Position numbers and translations under genes: made by a program
NCBI GenBank assembly: GCA_027022065.1
Contig: JALVZS010000084.1
Coordinates: 1 to 8,040 of the forward strand
Source: a bacterium
GTDB lineage: Bacteria > Thermosulfidibacterota > Thermosulfidibacteria > Thermosulfidibacterales > Thermosulfidibacteraceae
Reading direction: 5' to 3'
DNA: 8,040 nt
In this document: piece after piece, positions 1-7,062 of the stretch
How positions within the stretch are numbered: position 1 is the first letter of the stretch
Layout: the number at the start of each line of letters is the position of its first letter
The notes under the pieces: generated by a model
The model's database searches: none
What the model was told of the DNA's origin: nothing
The model's input: the letters and a program-made list of their open reading frames with translations, nothing else

Positions 1-1
1 G

Positions 2-1765
2 AAGGAGCGGGTGGACTTTGAAGCAGGCACCATAAAGCTTCCAGAAACAGTAACCATAAAGGACCTGGCCTTTATGTTGGAGGAAGACGAGGAAGAGATA
101 CAGGAGCTCTTGAAGTCCAAAGGCATACCCGTGAGCCTTACCCAGGTGCTCCCCTTTGATGTTGCAAAAATGGTGTGTGAGGAATACGGATTTGAGGTGA
201 TTTCGGAAGAAGAACTCCCAACCCTAAAAGAGGAAAAGGAGGAAGAAGAGGAGAACCTTCAGCCAAGACCTCCCATAGTTACGGTTATGGGGCACGTGGA
301 CCACGGAAAGACCACACTTTTAGACTACATCAGAAAGACCAACGTTGCGGCAAGGGAAGCAGGAGGCATAACCCAGCACATAGGGGCTTACAAGGTAAAG
401 CTCCCACAGGGAGAGATCACCTTTATTGACACCCCTGGACACCACGCTTTCACCACCATGAGGGCAAGGGGAGCAAGGGTTACAGACATCGTAATCCTTG
501 TTGTTGCCGCAGACGACGGCGTTATGCCCCAAACCATTGAAGCCATAAACCACGCAAAGGCAGCAGGAGTGCCCATAATCGTGGCCATAAACAAGATAGA
601 CAAGCCCAATGCCAACCCTGAAAAGGTTAAACAAGAGCTAGCAAAGCACGGGCTTATCCCCGAAGAGTGGGGAGGAGACACCATAATGGTTCCCATATCC
701 GCAAAGACAGGACAGGGAGTGGATGAGCTACTTGAGATGGTTCTGCTTCAGGCGGAGATGCTTGAGCTGAAGGCAAACCCCAATAAACCCGCAAAGGGGA
801 CGGTGCTTGAATCAAAGCTGGATCCCAAAAGAGGACCTGTAGCCACATTCTTGGTGCAGGACGGAACCCTCAGGGTTGGAGATGCCTTTGTGGCGGGCCT
901 TCACTGGGGCAAGGTAAGGGCCATGACAAACGAGTGGGGGGAAAGATTAAAGGAAGCAGGCCCGTCAACCCCCGTTGAGGTGCTGGGACTGTCCGATGTT
1001 CCCATGGCGGGAGACCTCTTCTTTGTTGTGGAAAACGAAAAGGTAGCAAGAAGCATTAGCGAAGAGAGGATTGAAAAGGCCAAAGAGGCCGTGCAGATAA
1101 AGCCGAAACTCTCCCTTGAAGAGATTATGAAGAAGCTTACAGAGGGAGAGACCAAAGAGCTGAGAATTATCCTCAAGGCCGATGTTCAGGGATCCCTTGA
1201 GGCGGTTAAAGAGGCGCTGGAGAAGCTCTCAACGGACGAGGTTTCCGTAAACATACTGCACTCAGCGGTAGGTGCCATAACAGAAACGGATGTGATGCTC
1301 GCCCAGGCATCTCACGCAATAATCATCGGCTTTAATGTGCGCCCTGACAGCAAGGCCAAGAAAACAGCAGAGAGGGAGAAGGTTGAGATAAGAACCTACA
1401 GGGTCATCTACGACCTCATAGACGATGTTAAAAAGGCCCTATCTGGTCTTCTTGAGCCGGAATATCAGGAGGTGGTCCTTGGAAGGGCAGAGGTCCGTCA
1501 GACATTCAACGTGCCCAAGGTGGGAAGGGTGGCCGGCTGCTATGTGCTTGAGGGTAAGATACCAAGGAACGCCCAGATACGAGTTATAAGGGACGGAGTG
1601 ATAGTGCACGAAGGAAAGCTGGCCTCCCTAAAGAGGTTCAAGGACGATGTGAAAGAGGTGGCAGCAGGATATGAGTGCGGCATGGCCATAGAAGGCTTCC
1701 AGGACATAAAAGAGGGAGACATCATTGAGGCTTTTGAAATACAAGAGGTTAAAAGGGAGATCTAG
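2..1765 (+). CDS. infB: Translation initiation factor IF-2, 3' part (5' end outside window)
   Basis: IF-2 is the GTPase that brings initiator fMet-tRNA to the 30S subunit and promotes 50S joining in the cytoplasm. Counting residues from the GTG codon at 11, an IF2_N-type helical domain lies at about 8-58, followed by an acidic Glu-rich linker (67-82) and the G domain: G1 GHVDHGKT 94-101, G2 GGIT 118-121, G3 DTPGH 140-144, G4 NKID 194-197, G5 SAK 230-232. Domains II and III follow ([12 protein letters not shown]), then the C-terminal fMet-tRNA-binding domain at about 488-584, with AEVR, RRFKDDV-like KRFKDDV and ECGM motifs. All G motifs are intact. The frame is open to the left edge (Lys-Glu-Arg before the GTG), and full IF-2 proteins are usually longer with a variable N-terminal region, so I read this as a gene cut by the window, not a short IF-2. 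It heads the operon and is followed after 2 bases by ylxP. Confidence 0.97.
   Translation, partial: KERVDFEAGTIKLPETVTIKDLAFMLEEDEEEIQELLKSKGIPVSLTQVLPFDVAKMVCEEYGFEVISEEELPTLKEEKEEEEENLQPRPPIVTVMGHVDHGKTTLLDYIRKTNVAAREAGGITQHIGAYKVKLPQGEITFIDTPGHHAFTTMRARGARVTDIVILVVAADDGVMPQTIEAINHAKAAGVPIIVAINKIDKPNANPEKVKQELAKHGLIPEEWGGDTIMVPISAKTGQGVDELLEMVLLQAEMLELKANPNKPAKGTVLESKLDPKRGPVATFLVQDGTLRVGDAFVAGLHWGKVRAMTNEWGERLKEAGPSTPVEVLGLSDVPMAGDLFFVVENEKVARSISEERIEKAKEAVQIKPKLSLEEIMKKLTEGETKELRIILKADVQGSLEAVKEALEKLSTDEVSVNILHSAVGAITETDVMLAQASHAIIIGFNVRPDSKAKKTAEREKVEIRTYRVIYDLIDDVKKALSGLLEPEYQEVVLGRAEVRQTFNVPKVGRVAGCYVLEGKIPRNAQIRVIRDGVIVHEGKLASLKRFKDDVKEVAAGYECGMAIEGFQDIKEGDIIEAFEIQEVKREI
1755..1759 (+). 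promoter_or_regulatory. Shine-Dalgarno site of ylxP
   Basis: GGGAG inside the last codons of infB lies 8 bases before the TTG at 1768. This supports the TTG as the start, since no ATG or GTG is present near the conserved N-terminus of the protein. Confidence 0.6.
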
Positions 1766-1767
1766 AG

Positions 1768-2049
1768 TTGGTAATTGGAAGCCTCAGAATACTTGTGGAA
1801 ATACCCGGAAACAACAACCTAAAAGGAAAAAGAAGGGTTATAAAAAGTCTGATTGAGCGTATAAGGAACAAGTACAATGTTTCTGTATCCGAAATAGACA
1901 ACCTAGACAAGCACCAGCTAGCCACCTTAGGCATAGCCTTTGTAAGCAACAGCGCAAAAATGGCGGACAAGGTGCTGAATCAGATAGTGGACTTCGTAGA
2001 AGCTTACGGTGAAGTCTCCCTTTTGGACTATATGATAGAAATCTTCTGA
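1768..2049 (+). CDS. ylxP: DUF503 (YlxP-like) protein
   Basis: This 93-residue protein matches the DUF503 family, typically 90-95 residues, in length and pattern. The N-terminal strand runs VIGSLRILVEIPGNNNLKGKR, with the lysine/arginine-rich KGKRRVIKSLIERIRNKYNVSVSE stretch, and the C-terminal half carries ATLGIAFVSN and a closing strand. A ferredoxin-like alpha/beta fold is expected. DUF503 genes commonly lie between infB and rbfA in Firmicutes (B. subtilis ylxP) and thermophiles, as here. The molecular role is not settled; the context argues for ribosome assembly or translation (inference). The start is a TTG two bases after the infB stop, preceded by GGGAG at a good distance. The stop overlaps the rbfA start by one base (TGATG), so translational coupling is likely. 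Confidence 0.93.
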   Translation: MVIGSLRILVEIPGNNNLKGKRRVIKSLIERIRNKYNVSVSEIDNLDKHQLATLGIAFVSNSAKMADKVLNQIVDFVEAYGEVSLLDYMIEIF

Positions 2050-2417
2050 TGAAGAGCTACAAAAGAACCGATAGACTCGCAGAGCTGATAAGGGAAGAGG
2101 TTGCCGAACTTCTCATAAGCGGTTCTATAAAAGACTTAAACGTAAGCTTTGTAACCATAACACGGGTAAAGGTCAGCGCAGATCTATCTTATGCAGATGT
2201 TTATTTCAGCGTGCTTGACGGAAGCTGGGACTACACCAAAAAACAGCTTGAAAGCAACCGCGTGGTTATACAGTCCCTCATGGGAAGGGACCTCAGAATA
2301 AAGAGGCTTCCCAAACTCAGGTTTCACGAAGACAGAAGCCTGGAGCATGTGGAAAGGATTGAAAAACTCTTAAAGGAGATACACGGTGAAGGAGAAGGTG
2401 GCAAAGATACTCAGTGA
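2049..2417 (+). CDS. rbfA: Ribosome-binding factor A
   Basis: RbfA is a small KH-fold protein that binds the 30S subunit and assists late 16S rRNA maturation and processing near the 5' end and helix 45 region. The 122-residue product has the family layout. An N-terminal helix (RTDRLAELIREEVAELL, residues 6-22) is followed by a strand pair (VSFVTITRVKVSADLSYADVYF, 32-53). The C-terminal signature PKLRFHEDRSLEHVERIEKLL lies at about 88-108. Length is normal for the family (about 110-135). It begins within the ylxP stop codon and has no good Shine-Dalgarno of its own, so it probably depends on translational coupling. Its last 11 codons, a Gly/Glu-rich tail, overlap the start of nrnA. Confidence 0.95.
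   Translation: MKSYKRTDRLAELIREEVAELLISGSIKDLNVSFVTITRVKVSADLSYADVYFSVLDGSWDYTKKQLESNRVVIQSLMGRDLRIKRLPKLRFHEDRSLEHVERIEKLLKEIHGEGEGGKDTQ
2373..2378 (+). promoter_or_regulatory. Shine-Dalgarno site of nrnA
   Basis: AAGGAG inside rbfA lies 7 bases before the GTG at 2386, an ideal spacing. It decides the start over the in-frame GTG at 2398, whose nearest GGAG is only 3 bases away. Confidence 0.7.
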
Positions 2418-3348
2418 TGCAGAAAGCATCGCCTGTTTCATGCACAAAAACCCAGACGGAGATGCCATAGGCTCATGTCTTGCAATCAAAAATGCCTTTA
2501 AAGAAAAGGTGAAGGTCTACTGCCCCGGGAAGCTTCCCGAGATATTTATGTTCTTGCCGGGTGCAGAGGAGGTAGTCCAGTTTTCCTCCTTCAGTGAGGT
2601 GAAGCCCGCTCAGGTGTTCCTCGTGCTGGACTGCTCCGACGAAAAGAGGATCCCCGACTTTGACCGCTCCAAAGCGGAAGCGGTGATAGTAGTGGATCAC
2701 CACGAAACCAACGAGTACTTTGGAGATTACAACATCGTGGAGCCCGAAAGGGCCTCAACGGCAGAAATAGTCTTTGACATACTCAAACTCACAAAAAAAC
2801 CCATAACGAAGGATGTGGCAACCTGCATATTCACAGGCCTATACACAGACACAGGTGGGTTCAAGTACTCAAGCACAAATGCGGAAACATTCCAGACGGC
2901 AAAAGAGCTCGTGGAGCTGGGAGCCGTGCCTTGGAAGGTGGCCGTTGAGATATACGAAAGCAATCCCCCAAGAAGGATAAGGCTTCTAGCCGAGTGTCTA
3001 AAAACCCTTAGGCTCTTTTTGAACGATAAGGTTGCAGTGCTTTATGTAACAAGAGAGATGTACGAAAGAACAGGAGCACTTCCGGAGGATACTGAGGACT
3101 TCGTGAACTATGCAAGGGGGATAAAGGGCGTTGAGGTTGGGGTATTTTTAAGGGAGCTGGAACCCGAAGGGGTGAAGGTAAGCTTTCGCTCCAAGAATGA
3201 GGTTAATGTCGCGAAAGTGGCAAAAGCTTTAGGAGGAGGCGGACACGACCATGCCGCAGGCTGTGAGCTGAACTGCTCACTTGAAGAGGCCATTGATAAG
3301 ATAATCAATCTTCTAGCTCAAGAAATGTCCGGAGGGCAAAATGTCTGA
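2386..3348 (+). CDS. nrnA: DHH/DHHA1 phosphoesterase, NrnA-type oligoribonuclease/pAp phosphatase
   Basis: Family members hydrolyse 2-5 nt RNAs (nanoRNA) and often 3'-phosphoadenosine-5'-phosphate, using two divalent metal ions in the cytoplasm. The 320-residue length is normal. DHH domain motifs in order: HKNPDGDAIGS at 20-30 (His20, Asp24, Asp26), LDCSD at 81-85 (Asp82), VVDHHETN at 102-109 (the DHH triad 104-106), and GLYTDTGGF at 151-159 (Asp155). The DHHA1 domain ends with the substrate-binding glycine motif ALGGGGHDHAAGC at 281-293. All metal ligands are present, so the enzyme should be active. The start is GTG with an excellent Shine-Dalgarno, giving a 32-base overlap with rbfA. It follows rbfA as in many bacteria, but the truB gene often found next is missing. 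A pure RecJ exonuclease is unlikely because RecJ is much longer. Confidence 0.93.
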   Translation: MKEKVAKILSDAESIACFMHKNPDGDAIGSCLAIKNAFKEKVKVYCPGKLPEIFMFLPGAEEVVQFSSFSEVKPAQVFLVLDCSDEKRIPDFDRSKAEAVIVVDHHETNEYFGDYNIVEPERASTAEIVFDILKLTKKPITKDVATCIFTGLYTDTGGFKYSSTNAETFQTAKELVELGAVPWKVAVEIYESNPPRRIRLLAECLKTLRLFLNDKVAVLYVTREMYERTGALPEDTEDFVNYARGIKGVEVGVFLRELEPEGVKVSFRSKNEVNVAKVAKALGGGGHDHAAGCELNCSLEEAIDKIINLLAQEMSGGQNV

Positions 3349-4123
3349 GCTGGTAATCGTTGATAGAGAAGAAAAAATAGCCTACGTTACGCTAAACAGG
3401 CCAGAGGTGTTAAACGCCCTAAACATTGAAATATCGGAGGCCTTATACAACACCTTCTACGAGCTGACCAACGACAAAAGCCTTCACTGCATAGTGGTTA
3501 AGGGAGCGGGAAGGGCGTTCTGCGCCGGCGGAGACTTAAACTCATTTTTAAAATCACAGGATCTGGCCAGAACCATATACAGGATACTGGACTCCCTCAA
3601 TCAGGTGGTTCTAATGATAAGAAGGTGCGACAAGGTGGTTATAGCTTCCGTCCACGGGGCAGTAAGCGGAGCAGGCTTCGGATTTATGGGCTGCTGCGAC
3701 GTGGCCATAGCAGCAGAGGGAACCAAGTTCAACCTGGCCTACGCCAGAATAGGAGCATCGCCCGACATGTTCAGTAGCATCGTGCTATCTCGCACCGTTG
3801 GATTAAAGCTTGCAAGCTACTACGCCCTGACGGGAGACTTCTTTACAGCAGAAGAGGCCAAAAGGATGGGACTCGTAAACTTTGTGGTAAAGCCCGAGGA
3901 GCTGGAAGAAGAAACCAGAAAGCTCGCCCAGAAAATGGCAGAAATAGCTCCCCTCTCTGTGAAAAAGATAAAGGAGCTCGTAAACAGACAGCTATTCTGG
4001 GATATGGAGTGTCTACTTGAGCAGGAAAAGCTGGGAATATGCCACCTCTCAAAAACAGAAGACATGCAAGAGGGCATAAGGGCATTCTTTGAGAAAAGAA
4101 AGCCCAATTACAAAGGAAAATAA
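3341..4123 (+). CDS. Crotonase-fold protein, enoyl-CoA hydratase/isomerase family (PaaG-like)
   Basis: The 260-residue product has the full crotonase layout: an N-terminal strand with LNRPEVLNALN (18-28), the first oxyanion-hole segment RAFCAGGDL (58-66), the second segment GAVSGAGFG (107-115), CCDVAIAAEGTKF (118-130), and a C-terminal helical part with AEEAKRMGLVNFVV (170-183). Family enzymes act on acyl-CoA thioesters. By manual alignment with rat mitochondrial hydratase, the catalytic Glu144 and Glu164 positions are Gly114 and Tyr134, so classical hydratase activity is unlikely. Asp142 in ARIGASPD matches the catalytic Asp of PaaG-type isomerases, making an enoyl-CoA isomerase or related reaction a better guess. 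The substrate is unknown. The usual Gly-Gly or Ser-Gly after that Asp is replaced by MFSS. The ATG start has GGAGG 5 bases upstream and overlaps nrnA by 8 bases. Confidence 0.88.
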   Translation: MSELVIVDREEKIAYVTLNRPEVLNALNIEISEALYNTFYELTNDKSLHCIVVKGAGRAFCAGGDLNSFLKSQDLARTIYRILDSLNQVVLMIRRCDKVVIASVHGAVSGAGFGFMGCCDVAIAAEGTKFNLAYARIGASPDMFSSIVLSRTVGLKLASYYALTGDFFTAEEAKRMGLVNFVVKPEELEEETRKLAQKMAEIAPLSVKKIKELVNRQLFWDMECLLEQEKLGICHLSKTEDMQEGIRAFFEKRKPNYKGK

Positions 4124-5216
4124 AAGGTTAAAAGGCCTATACATCCACATTCCATTCTGCCTGAAAAAGTGCAGCTACTGCAGCTTCTTTTCCGTTCCCA
4201 CAAAAAGCGAAGAAACGGTAGATGCCGTAATAGACGCCATAGTTAAAGAGGCAGAAGAAAGGGCAAAGCCCTTGATAGCCCCTCCCTACACCCTCTACAT
4301 AGGCGGTGGAACCCCCACCGCAATAGGAGAAAGGCTATTAAAGCTCATAGAGAGGATTTTAAAGATACTGGATCATTTACCTATAGAATTTACCGTTGAG
4401 GCAAATCCGGCAACCTTCAGCAAAAACCTGCTGAAAGGGCTAAAAGCGCTGGGAGCGAACCGCATAAGCATAGGAGTACAGAGCCTAAACGACAGAACCC
4501 TCAAGCTTTTAGGAAGGGCGCACACAAAGGAGGAAGCTCTAAAAGCTGTTGACACCGCTCTTGAGGTCTTTGAAAATGTTAACGCGGACATTATCTTCGG
4601 CGTCCCTTACCAGAAGGAAAAAGAGGTTGAAGAAACCTTAAAACTGCTTGTAGAAAAAGGACTTACCCACATATCCGCCTACGGATTGAGTATAGAAGAA
4701 GGAACAAGGCTAGAAAGATGGGTTAAAGAGGGAAAGATTAAACCCGTATCAGACGAAGCTTGGAGCAGAATGTTCAACATGGTCCACGATATTCTAACCT
4801 CAGAGGGCTTTGTGCACTACGAGATCTCCAACTACAGCCTGCCAAAAAAAGCCTGCCTTCATAACCTCATCTACTGGACCAGAAGAAACTACATAGGCTT
4901 AGGGCCGTCTGCTGCAAGCCTCTGGAACAACAAAAGAGAAAAGAACCCTTCAAGCATAGAGGCCTACTTGAAAAACCCAAAAAGAGAAACGGAAGTGCTT
5001 TCCCAGAAACAGGAACTTGAAGAGCTGGTAATGCTTTACCTAAGAACAGAAAGGGGATTATGCCTGTCTAAGCTTCCTTCAACTTACAGAGAGAAACTCT
5101 TAGAAAAAGCGCTATTGCTCAAAAAGGAAGGCTTAATAAGAATCCACAAAAACCGTATATCCACTCCCCATCATTACTGGCCCATAAGCAACAGCATCAC
5201 AGCTTCACTGCTGTAA
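4089..5216 (+). CDS. hemW: HemW-type radical SAM protein (heme chaperone, formerly HemN-like)
   Basis: HemW proteins carry a 4Fe-4S cluster and S-adenosylmethionine and are thought to bind heme and deliver it to respiratory enzymes; many are misnamed coproporphyrinogen III oxidase. The 375-residue product has the radical SAM motif CLKKCSYCSF, with Cys24, Cys28, Cys31 and Phe33 where true HemN has a fourth Cys. It also has the SAM-binding GGGTPT at 72-77, the EANPATF strand at 104-110, RISIGVQS at 125-132, and HNLIYW at 258-263, which fits the HNxxYW heme-binding motif of HemW. A C-terminal HemN_C-like winged-helix region ends the protein. The start is uncertain: the only usual in-frame codon before the conserved LYIHIPFC is TTG at 4089, with AAGGG 6 bases upstream, overlapping the previous gene by 35 bases. 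It is the last gene of the operon, just before the terminator. Confidence 0.93.
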   Translation: MRKESPITKENKRLKGLYIHIPFCLKKCSYCSFFSVPTKSEETVDAVIDAIVKEAEERAKPLIAPPYTLYIGGGTPTAIGERLLKLIERILKILDHLPIEFTVEANPATFSKNLLKGLKALGANRISIGVQSLNDRTLKLLGRAHTKEEALKAVDTALEVFENVNADIIFGVPYQKEKEVEETLKLLVEKGLTHISAYGLSIEEGTRLERWVKEGKIKPVSDEAWSRMFNMVHDILTSEGFVHYEISNYSLPKKACLHNLIYWTRRNYIGLGPSAASLWNNKREKNPSSIEAYLKNPKRETEVLSQKQELEELVMLYLRTERGLCLSKLPSTYREKLLEKALLLKKEGLIRIHKNRISTPHHYWPISNSITASLL

Positions 5217-5220
5217 AATA

Positions 5221-5252
5221 AAAAAGGCCCTCCCAAGTGGGGAGGGCCTTTT
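5221..5252. terminator. Bidirectional Rho-independent terminator between convergent genes
   Basis: A perfect stem pairs 5222-5234 with 5240-5252 (13 bp, GC-rich core GGCCCTCCC/GGGAGGGCC) around the five-base loop AAGTG. On the + strand it ends in CCTTTTATT; on the - strand the A-rich flank 5216-5225 becomes a run of T. It starts 4 bases after the hemW stop and lies 16 bases beyond the stop of the convergent outer-membrane gene, so it can serve both. Confidence 0.93.
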
Positions 5253-5268
5253 ATTACCTCTAGGTAGT

Positions 5269-6906
5269 TTAGAATACGAACTTCACGCCAAGCTGGCCGT
5301 GGTAGGCAGTGTCGGAATCGTCGTCGTTCCAAACAGCCTTGTTGATGTCGTCAATACCATCACCCGGGAAGAGAGCAGAAATACCACCAAAGATGGTCAC
5401 ATTAGGATAGATCTTGTAGCTGATCATAAGATCGGTCTCCCAACCAATCTCCTCGTCAATGTCAATCTTGTGGTGCTTAGCCTTGCAGTCAGCCTTGCTG
5501 GTGCAGATTCCAGCATTCTGGAAGGCCTCAAGCAAAGAAGCCTCTATAGGATCGGAATCATCCCACCTGAGATACTTCACCATGGCCTTTATGGCCCACT
5601 TCTTGGCGGGCACCCAATCAATGGTGAACACACCAGCGATCAGACCAGGATTGTCACCATGAGCACCAAGATTACCTACAGCCACATATTTGCCCTTCAA
5701 GGCATCAGCATAAGCATTGGCTATATCAATGGCACTCAAGGGCTGACCAATAACACCACCTATACCAGGGCCAACTCCCCAACCAGTGGGGTTCCAACCG
5801 TAGATGGTGTTACCAATAACAGGCTGGGTATTAACACCATGAACAGGCAAAGTTCCCATTTCCCAAGGCTTGAAGAACCTTGAAGCGTTGGTCACACCCA
5901 CAAAACCCTCAAGATCATCATCGTTAGCATCATCGTCACCAGAGAAGTACACACCACCAAGGCCAATGACAAACTTGTTCAAGCTGGGTACCCACTGGGC
6001 AATGTCAACCTGCAGGTTCAAAAGGGCTGCCCATGCGTTCACATCAAAATCATCCTCATAGTCTCCATCAGGCTGCTTAATACCCTTGCCCTGAAGATCT
6101 ACATTACCGCCCTGATACACAAACTCAGCCTGATACATAACAGGTCCAATCTTACCTATGGAGTTGGCACCAATGTAGTAGATATCCCAGGTACCACCTT
6201 CTCTCATAGCACCGTTCCTATCCCAAGCAAAGAAGACTTGAGGCTTAAAAGCTTCTGAAAAATCATAACCAAGCTTCAAAGCTAAAACATCCCTATTAGA
6301 ATCCACACCAAGAGAGGCCACATCTGTCTGTTCAGATTTTCTGATGTACTTCATGTCCCACATAAACTTGCCATAATTGCCATAGAACCTTATACCGGGA
6401 TCATCATCAAGATAGACGAGGGCTCCACCCCTTCTGTCAAGGGTCCAAATGTCGTGTCCAACACCCAACCAGGCGTTAAAAGGCAAGAAGTTCAACTTAA
6501 ACTCAAAGTAGGCACGCTCAACACGCCACCTGTCGTAATCAACTCCGTTGCTGTATTCCTTATGGTTAACATCAGCACCCTGATCATAGTCGCTCCCCTT
6601 ATAGGAAAACAACACATGAGCACGCCACTGACCAGCCTTAACGAAGTCAATGGGGAAGTAAACCATGTGGGACATGTAGTTATCCCTCACAACACCCTCA
6701 GGATCACCATGCCAAGCGAAGTCATGAACACTATCATAGAAGTTATAGTTCTTGGCCCAGTTTACAGTGAAGAGCTCAACCATTCCGAACCTTGCCTCAA
6801 TACCGCTCTTAGTGGGAACCCTAACCGACAGAATACCAGCAGAGGCCACACTAACAGTTGCCAAAAGGAACAAAACCGACATTAACCAAGCAACCTTACT
6901 CCTCAT
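5269..6906 (-). CDS. Exported outer-membrane beta-barrel (porin-like) protein, family not recognised
   Basis: The 545-residue product begins with a classical Sec signal peptide: basic MRSK, hydrophobic residues 5-20, and a likely cut after ASA (residue 23). The mature part is rich in aromatic residues and alternating polar/hydrophobic strands separated by short turns, and it ends in VKFVF, the terminal-Phe signal recognised by the barrel assembly machinery. No transmembrane helix is apparent beyond the signal peptide. Acidic loops occur at 278-288, 324-332 and 528-532 (DDDANDDDL, NDDDSD), perhaps metal-binding or extracellular. A Gly/Pro-rich segment of low strand content lies at 365-390. The only two cysteines, 468 and 474, could form a disulfide-closed loop. 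It may be a major porin of the thermophile's envelope: the Shine-Dalgarno is near perfect. I do not recognise a named family or substrate. It lies downstream of, and in the same direction as, the FG-GAP gene, 165 bases away. Confidence 0.87.
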   Translation of the reverse strand: MRSKVAWLMSVLFLLATVSVASAGILSVRVPTKSGIEARFGMVELFTVNWAKNYNFYDSVHDFAWHGDPEGVVRDNYMSHMVYFPIDFVKAGQWRAHVLFSYKGSDYDQGADVNHKEYSNGVDYDRWRVERAYFEFKLNFLPFNAWLGVGHDIWTLDRRGGALVYLDDDPGIRFYGNYGKFMWDMKYIRKSEQTDVASLGVDSNRDVLALKLGYDFSEAFKPQVFFAWDRNGAMREGGTWDIYYIGANSIGKIGPVMYQAEFVYQGGNVDLQGKGIKQPDGDYEDDFDVNAWAALLNLQVDIAQWVPSLNKFVIGLGGVYFSGDDDANDDDLEGFVGVTNASRFFKPWEMGTLPVHGVNTQPVIGNTIYGWNPTGWGVGPGIGGVIGQPLSAIDIANAYADALKGKYVAVGNLGAHGDNPGLIAGVFTIDWVPAKKWAIKAMVKYLRWDDSDPIEASLLEAFQNAGICTSKADCKAKHHKIDIDEEIGWETDLMISYKIYPNVTIFGGISALFPGDGIDDINKAVWNDDDSDTAYHGQLGVKFVF

Positions 6907-6913
6907 ATCTCCT

Positions 6914-6920
6914 ACCTCCT
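6914..6920 (-). promoter_or_regulatory. Strong Shine-Dalgarno site of the outer-membrane protein gene
   Basis: On the - strand AGGAGGT, a 7-base match to the anti-Shine-Dalgarno, lies 7 bases before the ATG at 6906. It fixes the start together with the signal peptide and suggests high expression. Confidence 0.85.
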
Positions 6921-6922
6921 CT

Positions 6923-6947
6923 CCTTAAGTTTTTTCTTAAATTAAGG
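6923..6947 (-). repeat. Small inverted repeat in the leader of the outer-membrane gene
   Basis: CCTTAA (6923-6928) and TTAAGG (6942-6947) form a 6-bp inverted repeat around 13 A/T-rich bases, ending just before the purine-rich Shine-Dalgarno region. It could be a weak operator or an mRNA hairpin. The A/T-rich stem is weak and may be chance. Confidence 0.3.
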
Positions 6948-6977
6948 CTAACAACACAAACCTCCAAAATCAAGCAT
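6948..6977 (-). CDS. Possible nine-codon leader peptide MLDFGGLCC
   Basis: On the - strand an ATG is preceded by AGGAGG (6984-6989) at 6 bases, an ideal Shine-Dalgarno arrangement. It opens nine codons, MLDFGGLCC, then TAG, 41 bases before the outer-membrane gene's ATG. The last two sense codons are both Cys (TGT TGT). It could be a regulatory leader ORF. The region is purine-rich on the coding strand, so a chance Shine-Dalgarno is possible, and no attenuator hairpin is evident. Confidence 0.2.
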   Translation of the reverse strand: MLDFGGLCC

Positions 6978-7012
6978 CCCTCTCCTCCTGCAACCACCCC
7001 CCTTCGCAAAGG

Positions 7013-7062
7013 ATTTTAAGAAAACTCATTACTTGAATAGCAAAGCTGTTCTAAAAAGTCAA
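7013..7062 (-). promoter_or_regulatory. Candidate sigma-70-like promoter(s) for the outer-membrane gene
   Basis: On the - strand, TTGACT (7057-7062) is a good -35 box followed after 17 bases by TATTCA (7034-7039), a poor -10. A better -10, TAAAAT (7013-7018), lies downstream, with TTGCTA (7038-7043) 19 bases before it. One of these pairs may start a separate transcript in the gap. No terminator for the upstream gene was seen, so read-through is also possible. Confidence 0.3.

Noticed and set aside
11-13. GTG at 11 as the true start of infB, with GAAGGAG just upstream
   Set aside because: The purine block is only 3 bases from the GTG, the frame is open to the window edge, and IF-2 normally has a longer N-terminal region. 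An internal start for a short isoform is possible but unsupported.
320-696. Two open frames of about 100 codons on the - strand within infB
   Set aside because: Both are antisense to the conserved IF-2 G domain, and their Cys/Ser/Pro-rich products look like shadow translations.
5299-5883. 194-codon open frame on the + strand antisense to the outer-membrane gene
   Set aside because: It is fully covered by the well-supported - strand gene, has a low-complexity unconvincing product and no good ribosome site. It is a shadow frame.
6454-6885. 143-codon + strand frame opposite the N-terminal part of the outer-membrane gene
   Set aside because: The opposite strand carries a clear signal peptide and barrel sequence with a strong ribosome site; this frame has neither homology nor context.
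6997-7002. C6 (G6 on the - strand) run in the intergenic region as a phase-variable promoter spacer
   Set aside because: Six bases is short, and the run does not lie between a matching -35 and -10 pair.
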